A DNA stretch of 64,000 bases. Source: Bin80 sp965215475. Its GTDB lineage: Bacteria; Bacteroidota; Rhodothermia; Rhodothermales; Bin80. The notes below the pieces were generated by a model. It had not been told where the DNA came from. It was given only the letters and a program-made list of their open reading frames with translations, and did not search any database. The stretch's first letter is position 1. Every line of letters begins with the position of its first letter. Positions 26,429 through 36,900 of this stretch are shown one piece after another. The position numbers were made by a program, and so were the translations under genes. The stretch lies in contig OZ244061.1 of the NCBI GenBank assembly GCA_965215475.1, positions 868,001 through 932,000 on the forward strand, read 5' to 3'.

Positions 26429-26448
26429 GTTTCAACACGTGTTGAAAC
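26429..26448. repeat. 20-bp perfect palindrome, copy 1
   Basis: GTTTCAACACGTGTTGAAAC is a perfect palindrome. The same 20 bases recur at 41816-41835, at the left end of the IS256-like remnants, and a degenerate version lies near 44100-44120. It may be a relic end of the same element type. Confidence 0.7.
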
Positions 26449-26661
26449 AAGTCCGAAATAGACTCATACGAACCAAAAAATACAGGGAAAACGCAAACCC
26501 AAAACATAGGCCTTCACAGGGTGCGTTTTTTCATCTGAATACACAAATGGTAGAGAGCCCCTCCCCATTTAGAATGTTTAAAACGTCGGATTATACCTGA
26601 ATGGTCAAGGTATGAGCATGAGGATAAGAGGTGGGTTCGGTGTGGCAGTATTTTCTTTTTG

Positions 26662-27937
26662 GGTTCTATCACCATTTGTATGGAATTGATTAATTTTGGT
26701 TTCACCAAAATTATTTTTCATGCTTGATACTTATTTAAAAAATTCAATGCATCAGTGGTTAGATTTAGATTCTTGCTGGAGTATTGATCATGTGGAAACC
26801 AATGTGAAGAAGGGGCGAGTGGATCTTTATATTTCTCATTCGGGGAAGGATCTTGTATGCCCAGATACGGGTGAGTCTGGTACCTTGTATGACCATCGCA
26901 AGAAGCGTCAATGGCGCCATCTGGATCTCTTTCATTTCAAGTGTTTTCTTCACTGTAGGATTCCCCGTGTACTGACTCCTAATGGTCCAAAGACGGTCAC
27001 CATTCCCTGGGCGGCTCCATCCAGTCGAGTCACCTATGCTTTTGAATGTTTTGCCATTCGTCTGCTGAAAGCAACTAAGAATCAGACCAAAACAGCAGAT
27101 CTTCTTCGGTGCGGATTTAACCAGCTCCATCGTATTATGCACCGTGCTGTTGAACGCGGAGAGTCACGCAGATCTCTGGCAGGAATTCACCATATCAGTA
27201 TTGATGAAAAGGCTCTCAAGCGCGGACATACCTATGCAACGATTGTGAGTGATTCGGATCGTGGAGTGGTCATTGATATTGGACCGGGACGGACGAAAAA
27301 AGGCACGATAGAACTCTTAGAATGCCTTTTAGGGCAAATCAGATAGAGACGATATCTACGGATATGTGGAAGGCCTTCATTGGAGCGGTTGCAAAGGTGT
27401 TCCCCCATGCCCTCATGATTCACGATCGGTTTCATTGTATCCAGTATCTCAATCAAGCCATCAATCAAGTACGAAGGCGGGAGGTCAAACAGCATCCAGA
27501 ACTCAAAGGGAGCCGATATGCACTGTTGAAAAACGAAAACAATCGTACGGAAAAACAGGAAGACATCTTCCAAGTGGTGAAGGAATTCAACCTCAATGTG
27601 AGTGTCGCTTGGCGGTTACGGGAAGATTTCAAAGCCATCTTTGAATGTGCATCGTTAAAAGAAGCGAAAGCGTATCTCAACTTATGGCTTGACGAGGTGA
27701 ACGAGGCTGGTGTCAAAGAAGTCATGAAAGTTGCAGACATGTGTAAGAATCACTTTGATGGCGTCTGCAACGCATTATGGAACCGTCAGTCCAATGCAAA
27801 AGCAGAGAGGATTAATGGAAAAATTCAAGAGATCAAAACCATTGGTAGAGGATATAGAACCTTTGAAAATTTCAGAGTTGCTATTCTCTTCTTTTGTGGC
27901 GGTCTGGATCTCTATCCACACGATTCGTGATAGAACC
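26662..27937 (+). mobile_element. ISL3-family insertion sequence, copy 1, with 8-bp target duplication
   Basis: The element is 1276 bp long. Its left end GGTTCTATCAC (26662) and right end GTGATAGAACC (to 27937) are inverted repeats. It is flanked by a perfect direct duplication TCTTTTTG (26654-26661 and 27938-27945), matching the 8-bp duplications of ISL3 elements. A hairpin AATTTTGG/CCAAAATT (26692-26712) lies in front of the transposase gene. The intact ends and duplication indicate a recent insertion. It lies 26 bases upstream of the adhesin start codon. A truncated second copy is at 61893-62668. Confidence 0.88.
26720..27930 (+). pseudogene. ISL3-family transposase, split by a -1 frame change
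   Basis: The first frame (26720-27346) gives the N-terminal zinc-finger-like and HTH regions and the first catalytic segment (HHISIDEKALKRGHTYATIVSD). The second (27322-27930) continues with STDMWKAFIGAVAKVFPHALMIHDRFH and the C-terminal NAKAERINGKIQEIKTIGRGYRTFENFR, typical of ISL3 transposases. The join requires a -1 shift between about 27322 and 27346. The second copy of the element has the same frame break in an identical sequence context, although it differs elsewhere. So either both descend from an already broken copy or the shift is made during translation. Confidence 0.75.
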
Positions 27938-27963
27938 TCTTTTTGTTTAGGTATCTCGTCCCC

Positions 27964-30900
27964 ATGTTTTGGATAGAAAATATCTTTGCAAACGCTTCCA
28001 AAGCTGTATTTGCATTCAATTCCGGAAGCTTTGCAAGAGGCTCGTTCTGCTTACTCTTTCTACTGGCAAGTTTTCTTGTTACCGATAGTATAGCCCAGGC
28101 ACTGGAGTCATCGCATCGTCCTGTACACATGGATGGAGACTTCAGGACGAGCCGCGTCATGGTTCAATCAACGAATACAGCAGTCGAAATTAAGTCCAGC
28201 GAAATAATATTGGATAACACTGGAGCCAGCCCCCTTCATGGCCCAGTGACAGCTAACCATGAAGTTGCTAATCCCCCAGTGGTATGGTTTCAGACTTTGG
28301 ATCGAAATCCTGGCCGAAGAGGGCCACTAAAAACCCCGAGATTCATCAAGACGAGGGATCGACTTCGCGTATATATCGCGACTTCTGACATACGCAATGC
28401 GTCGGGGGGATCAGATGGTAATTTAACTAACTTCACAGCAGGTGATATTACCGTGACAGGTGGTACGGGAAAACGCTTATCATTTGTTAATTCCTTTTAT
28501 GAAGATGATGGGACTACGGTAGGTTATCATCTGTTTGTGTTGGGGATTAACCCTACGGGCAATAGAGATGTAGTGATCACCGTGAAAAGAAACAGCATTA
28601 CTGGCACGAATGGACAAAGTGGCCCAGCTGCGGCAGTAAGGTTCACAGTGACCTGGGATCCAGATCCTCCCATGGTTGAAATAATTCCTGAGAAAAAGAA
28701 GATCAACAACAAGGATAATGTTAATGTATGGTTTCAATTTAATGAGAATATTGAAAGTTTTGGCGGTAATGCTTATACGATATCAGGAGGTACCATAGAA
28801 ACAGGCTATTTCAGTTTTGACCGTCCTGGGGTTGCCATTAAGCCTAAGGGGGGAGAGAATATAGTGGTCACCATGAAAGCGAATAGCGTTCAGGACGAAG
28901 CAGGAAATAGAGGGCCACCCTCTGCTGTTACATCAACGATTGTCTGGGATGCGACCGCACCGACGCTGTCCATTACGGGGATCCCAAACAAGATCAAGAC
29001 GAACGAGAATTTAACGGCAACCTTTACCTTTAGCGAAGAGGTGACGGACTTTGATATTAATGATGTGACGGTTACAGGGGGCACGAGGAGTCCACTTTCA
29101 GAAATAGAAAGCGGAAAAATATATAGACTGTCTATTACCCCGAATCGAGGTAGTAATGTCGTGGTGACGATTCGCAGAAATGCTGTCACCGATGGGCTCA
29201 ACCGCGGGCCCGCCAGTGCCCAGAGCGCCACCGCCACCTGGGATACGGCCGCGCCGACGGTGGAAATCACGGGGATCCCGGCGAAGATCAACAGTACCAC
29301 GAACCTGACCGCCACCTTTACCTTCAACGAAGCCGTCACGGGCTTTGATAGTAATGATGTGACCGTCACCAACGGGGACAAGGGGACGTTTACGGCGACG
29401 AGTGCGACCGAATATACGTTGGTCATTACCCCCGAGGATAGCAAAAATCTGATCGTCACGGTGGCGGCCAATAGTGCGACCGATGGCCTCAATACCGGCC
29501 CCGCCAGTGCTGAGAGCGCGACCGCCACCTGGGATGGCATTGTGCCAACGCTATCCATTACCGGCATCCCCGACAAGATCAATGCGACCAATGAGCTCAC
29601 CGCCACGTTGACCTTCAGCGAAGCCGTCACCGGCTTTACCACCGACGATATCACTGTCACTGGGGGCACCAAGAAAGACAACGGGTTCAGTGGCAGTGGC
29701 GCCAGCTACACTCTGGTTGTGATCCCCACCCGTGGCTCGAATCTGACGGTCACCGTCAGACAGGATGCGGCCACCGATGGCGTCAACACGAGCCCGGCGA
29801 CTGCCCAGAGTGCGACTGCTGTCTGGGATAATGCCGCGCCCACCGTCACTATTTCGGGGATTCCCACCAGAATCAATTCCACCGACGATCTGACTGCCAC
29901 CTTTACCTTCAACGAAGCCGTCACCGGCTTTGATAGTAATGATGTGAGTGTCACCAACGGCACTGCTGGCACCTTTGCCGCCAGTAGCGCCACCGTCTAT
30001 ACGCTGGTGATTACCCCCGAGAGTAGCAAGGATCTCACCGTCAGTGTCGCGGCCAACAGCGCCACCGATGGACTCAATACCGGGCCCGCCATTATAAAAT
30101 CTGTAGTTTCTATTTGGGATGACATTGCACCCACCGTCACCATCACCGGGCTCCCTGAATGGATCGATAAGACCGACGATCTGACAGCCAAGTTCACTTT
30201 CAGCGAGGTGGTCACTGGCTTTGGAACCGACGATATTACCGTCACCGGCGGCACCAAGAAGACCTTCACCGCCATAAATAGCAAAGAATACACTCTGATC
30301 GTGACCCCCGAGGGTAACAAGAATGTTGAGGTTATCGTGAACGCGGATGCCGCCACCGATGGCCCCAATAGAGGCCCCACCAGTGCAGTTACGGCCATCG
30401 CTGTCTGGAATCCTCCTATTACAGTGGACATCACCGGCCTTCCCGCAAAAGCCAATAAGGCTTTGACACCCACTGTCATATTCACTTTCAATCCGTCAGT
30501 GACTGACTTTAATCTTGATGATATAATGGTGACGGGGGGGAAGACGATTGGAAATCTTACCGGAAGTGGAACATTTTATGCAATCAGAATTGAGGCTGAT
30601 GGCGATGAAGACCTTGTAGTTACGGTGAGAAAAGATGCGGTGACCGATGGGTTCAAGAGAGGGCCGACTTCTGCTCAATCAATCACGAGCACATGGGATG
30701 TTATGGCTCCGAGTGTATCAATTGAAGTTCCAACGAAAATCAACTCAAGAGACCCTCTCCAGGCCATATTCACCTTTGATGAATCGGTGAGGGGATTTAC
30801 CATTGATGATGTGGAGGTCACAGGGGGAAAGAAGGGGTTATGGCTCCGAGATGGATCTAAGTATAGTGTGATCATCGTACCTGATGGCGAAAAAGACGTT

Positions 30901-33900
30901 GTAGTGACGGTGCCAAAAGATGCCGCGACCGATGGCATCAATAAGGGGCCTGAGGCTGATGTGAGTGCGACGGCCAAATGGGATGCGACTGCCCCCACAC
31001 TTGCCATTGGTGTGCCCGACAAGATCAATAAAACCGATGAAATTACCGCGACTTTTACCTTCAGCGAGGATGTGATGGACTTTGATATTGATGATGTGGC
31101 GGTCACCAACGGGGACAAGGGGACGTTTACGGCAACGAGTGCGACCGAATACAGACTGATCATTACCCCCGAGGATGGCTCGGATGTGGTGGTGACGGTG
31201 GCCGCGGACGCGGCGACCGATGGCACCAACACCGGGCCGGCCAGTGCCGAGAGCGTGACGGCCACCTGGGATACGGCCGCGCCGACGGTGGAAATCACGG
31301 GGATCCCGGCGAAGATCAACAGCACCACGAACCTGACCGCCACCTTGACCTTCAACGAAGCCGTCACGGGCTTTGATAGTAATGATGTGACGGTCACCAA
31401 CGGAGAAAAAGGCACCTTTACCTCCAGTAGTGCGACCGTCTATACGCTGGTGATTACCCCCGAGAGTAGCAAGGATCTCACCGTCAGTGTCGCGGCCAAC
31501 AGCGCCACCGATGGCCTCAACATGGGCCCCGCCAGTGCCGAGAGCGTGACGGCGGTCTGGGACGGGGATGCGCCGACGGTCACCATTACCGGGATCCCGG
31601 GCAAGATCAATACCACCGGTGAGCTCACCGCCACCTTGACCTTTAGCGAATCCGTGACCGGCTTTACCACCGACGATATCACTGTCACTGGGGGCACCAA
31701 GAAAGACAACGGGTTCAGTGGCAGTGGCGCCAGCTACACTCTGGTTGTGATCCCCACCCGTGGCTCGGATGTGGTGGTGACGGTGGCCGCGGACGCGGCG
31801 ACCGATGGCACCAACACCGGGCCGGCCAGTGCCGAGAGCGTGACGGCCACCTGGGATACGGCCGCGCCGACGGTGGAAATCACGGGGATCCCGGCGAAGA
31901 TCAACAGCACCACGAACCTGACCGCCACCTTGACCTTCAACGAAGCCGTCACGGGCTTTGATAGTAATGATGTGACGGTCACCAACGGAGAAAAAGGCAC
32001 CTTTACCTCCAGTAGTGCGACCGTCTATACGCTGGTGATTACCCCCGAGAGTAGCAAGGATCTCACCGTCAGTGTCGCGGCCAACAGCGCCACCGATGGC
32101 CTCAACATGGGCCCCGCCAGTGCCGAGAGCGTGACGGCGGTCTGGGACGGGGATGCGCCGACGGTCACCATTACCGGGATCCCGGGCAAGATCAATACCA
32201 CCGGTGAGCTCACCGCCACCTTGACCTTTAGCGAATCCGTGACCGGCTTTACCACCGACGATATCACTGTCACTGGGGGCACCAAGAAAGACAACGGGTT
32301 CAGTGGCAGTGGCGCCAGCTACACTCTGGTTGTGATCCCCACCCGTGGCTCGGATGTGGTGGTGACGGTGGCCGCGGACGCGGCGACCGATGGCACCAAC
32401 ACCGGGCCGGCCAGTGCCGAGAGCGTGACGGCCACCTGGGATACGGCCGCGCCGACGGTGGAAATCACGGGGATCCCGGCGAAGATCAACAGCACCACGA
32501 ACCTGACCGCCACCTTGACCTTCAACGAAGCCGTCACGGGCTTTGATAGTAATGATGTGACGGTCACCAACGGAGAAAAAGGCACCTTTACCTCCAGTAG
32601 TGCGACCGTCTATACGCTGGTGATTACCCCCGAGAGTAGCAAGGATCTCACCGTCAGTGTCGCGGCCAACAGCGCCACCGATGGCCTCAACATGGGCCCC
32701 GCCAGTGCCGAGAGCGTGACGGCGGTCTGGGACGGGGATGCGCCGACGGTCACCATTACCGGGATCCCGGGCAAGATCAATACCACCGGTGAGCTCACCG
32801 CCACCTTGACCTTTAGCGAATCCGTGACCGGCTTTACCACCGACGATATCACTGTCACTGGGGGCACCAAGAAAGACAACGGGTTCAGTGGCAGTGGCGC
32901 CAGCTACACTCTGGTTGTGATCCCCACCCGTGGCTCGGATGTGGTGGTGACGGTGGCCGCGGACGCGGCGACCGATGGCACCAACACCGGGCCGGCCAGT
33001 GCCGAGAGCGTGACGGCCACCTGGGATACGGCCGCGCCGACGGTGGAAATCACGGGGATCCCGGCGAAGATCAACAGCACCACGAACCTGACCGCCACCT
33101 TGACCTTCAACGAAGCCGTCACGGGCTTTGATAGTAATGATGTGACGGTCACCAACGGAGAAAAAGGCACCTTTACCTCCAGTAGTGCGACCGTCTATAC
33201 GCTGGTGATTACCCCCGAGAGTAGCAAGGATCTCACCGTCAGTGTCGCGGCCAACAGCGCCACCGATGGCCTCAACATGGGCCCCGCCAGTGCCGAGAGC
33301 GTGACGGCGGTCTGGGACGGGGATGCGCCGACGGTCACCATTACCGGGATCCCGGGCAAGATCAATACCACCGGTGAGCTCACCGCCACCTTGACCTTTA
33401 GCGAATCCGTGACCGGCTTTACCACCGACGATATCACTGTCACTGGGGGCACCAAGAAAGACAACGGGTTCAGTGGCAGTGGCGCCAGCTACACTCTGGT
33501 TGTGATCCCCACCCGTGGCTCGGATGTGGTGGTGACGGTGGCCGCGGACGCGGCGACCGATGGCACCAACACCGGGCCGGCCAGTGCCGAGAGCGTGACG
33601 GCCACCTGGGATACGGCCGCGCCGACGGTGGAAATCACGGGGATCCCGGCGAAGATCAACAGCACCACGAACCTGACCGCCACCTTGACCTTCAACGAAG
33701 CCGTCACGGGCTTTGATAGTAATGATGTGACGGTCACCAACGGAGAAAAAGGCACCTTTACCTCCAGTAGTGCGACCGTCTATACGCTGGTGATTACCCC
33801 CGAGAGTAGCAAGGATCTCACCGTCAGTGTCGCGGCCAACAGCGCCACCGATGGCCTCAACATGGGCCCCGCCAGTGCCGAGAGCGTGACGGCGGTCTGG

Positions 33901-36900
33901 GACGGGGATGCGCCGACGGTCACCATTACCGGGATCCCGGGCAAGATCAATACCACCGGTGAGCTCACCGCCACCTTGACCTTTAGCGAATCCGTGACCG
34001 GCTTTACCACCGACGATATCACTGTCACTGGGGGCACCAAGAAAGACAACGGGTTCAGTGGCAGTGGCGCCAGCTACACTCTGGTTGTGATCCCCACCCG
34101 TGGCTCGGATGTGGTGGTGACGGTGGCCGCGGACGCGGCGACCGATGGCACCAACACCGGGCCGGCCAGTGCCGAGAGCGTGACGGCCACCTGGGATACG
34201 GCCGCGCCGACGGTGGAAATCACGGGGATCCCGGCGAAGATCAACAGCACCACGAACCTGACCGCCACCTTGACCTTCAACGAAGCCGTCACGGGCTTTG
34301 ATAGTAATGATGTGACGGTCACCAACGGAGAAAAAGGCACCTTTACCTCCAGTAGTGCGACCGTCTATACGCTGGTGATTACCCCCGAGAGTAGCAAGGA
34401 TCTCACCGTCAGTGTCGCGGCCAACAGCGCCACCGATGGCCTCAACATGGGCCCCGCCAGTGCCGAGAGCGTGACGGCGGTCTGGGACGGGGATGCGCCG
34501 ACGGTCACCATTACCGGGATCCCGGGCAAGATCAATACCACCGGTGAGCTCACCGCCACCTTGACCTTTAGCGAATCCGTGACCGGCTTTACCACCGACG
34601 ATATCACTGTCACTGGGGGCACCAAGAAAGACAACGGGTTCAGTGGCAGTGGCGCCAGCTACACTCTGGTTGTGATCCCCACCCGTGGCTCGGATGTGGT
34701 GGTGACGGTGGCCGCGGACGCGGCGACCGATGGCACCAACACCGGGCCGGCCAGTGCCGAGAGCGTGACGGCCACCTGGGATACGGCCGCGCCGACGGTG
34801 GAAATCACGGGGATCCCGGCGAAGATCAACAGCACCACGAACCTGACCGCCACCTTGACCTTCAACGAAGCCGTCACGGGCTTTGATAGTAATGATGTGA
34901 CGGTCACCAACGGAGAAAAAGGCACCTTTACCTCCAGTAGTGCGACCGTCTATACGCTGGTGATTACCCCCGAGAGTAGCAAGGATCTCACCGTCAGTGT
35001 CGCGGCCAACAGCGCCACCGATGGCCTCAACATGGGCCCCGCCAGTGCCGAGAGCGTGACGGCGGTCTGGGACGGGGATGCGCCGACGGTCACCATTACC
35101 GGGATCCCGGGCAAGATCAATACCACCGGTGAGCTCACCGCCACCTTGACCTTTAGCGAATCCGTGACCGGCTTTACCACCGACGATATCACTGTCACTG
35201 GGGGCACCAAGAAAGACAACGGGTTCAGTGGCAGTGGCGCCAGCTACACTCTGGTTGTGATCCCCACCCGTGGCTCGGATGTGGTGGTGACGGTGGCCGC
35301 GGACGCGGCGACCGATGGCACCAACACCGGGCCGGCCAGTGCCGAGAGCGTGACGGCCACCTGGGATACGGCCGCGCCGACGGTGGAAATCACGGGGATC
35401 CCGGCGAAGATCAACAGCACCACGAACCTGACCGCCACCTTGACCTTCAACGAAGCCGTCACGGGCTTTGATAGTAATGATGTGACGGTCACCAACGGAG
35501 AAAAAGGCACCTTTACCTCCAGTAGTGCGACCGTCTATACGCTGGTGATTACCCCCGAGAGTAGCAAGGATCTCACCGTCAGTGTCGCGGCCAACAGCGC
35601 CACCGATGGCCTCAACATGGGCCCCGCCAGTGCCGAGAGCGTGACGGCGGTCTGGGACGGGGATGCGCCGACGGTCACCATTACCGGGATCCCGGGCAAG
35701 ATCAATACCACCGGTGAGCTCACCGCCACCTTGACCTTTAGCGAATCCGTGACCGGCTTTACCACCGACGATATCACTGTCACTGGGGGCACCAAGAAAG
35801 ACAACGGGTTCAGTGGCAGTGGCGCCAGCTACACTCTGGTTGTGATCCCCACCCGTGGCTCGGATGTGGTGGTGACGGTGGCCGCGGACGCGGCGACCGA
35901 TGGCACCAACACCGGGCCGGCCAGTGCCGAGAGCGTGACGGCCACCTGGGATACGGCCGCGCCGACGGTGGAAATCACGGGGATCCCGGCGAAGATCAAC
36001 AGCACCACGAACCTGACCGCCACCTTGACCTTCAACGAAGCCGTCACGGGCTTTGATAGTAATGATGTGACGGTCACCAACGGAGAAAAAGGCACCTTTA
36101 CCTCCAGTAGTGCGACCGTCTATACGCTGGTGATTACCCCCGAGAGTAGCAAGGATCTCACCGTCAGTGTCGCGGCCAACAGCGCCACCGATGGCCTCAA
36201 CATGGGCCCCGCCAGTGCCGAGAGCGTGACGGCGGTCTGGGACGGGGATGCGCCGACGGTCACCATTACCGGGATCCCGGGCAAGATCAATACCACCGGT
36301 GAGCTCACCGCCACCTTGACCTTTAGCGAATCCGTGACCGGCTTTACCACCGACGATATCACTGTCACTGGGGGCACCAAGAAAGACAACGGGTTCAGTG
36401 GCAGTGGCGCCAGCTACACTCTGGTTGTGATCCCCACCCGTGGCTCGGATGTGGTGGTGACGGTGGCCGCGGACGCGGCGACCGATGGCACCAACACCGG
36501 GCCGGCCAGTGCCGAGAGCGTGACGGCCACCTGGGATACGGCCGCGCCGACGGTGGAAATCACGGGGATCCCGGCGAAGATCAACAGCACCACGAACCTG
36601 ACCGCCACCTTGACCTTCAACGAAGCCGTCACGGGCTTTGATAGTAATGATGTGACGGTCACCAACGGAGAAAAAGGCACCTTTACCTCCAGTAGTGCGA
36701 CCGTCTATACGCTGGTGATTACCCCCGAGAGTAGCAAGGATCTCACCGTCAGTGTCGCGGCCAACAGCGCCACCGATGGCCTCAACATGGGCCCCGCCAG
36801 TGCCGAGAGCGTGACGGCGGTCTGGGACGGGGATGCGCCGACGGTCACCATTACCGGGATCCCGGGCAAGATCAATACCACCGGTGAGCTCACCGCCACC

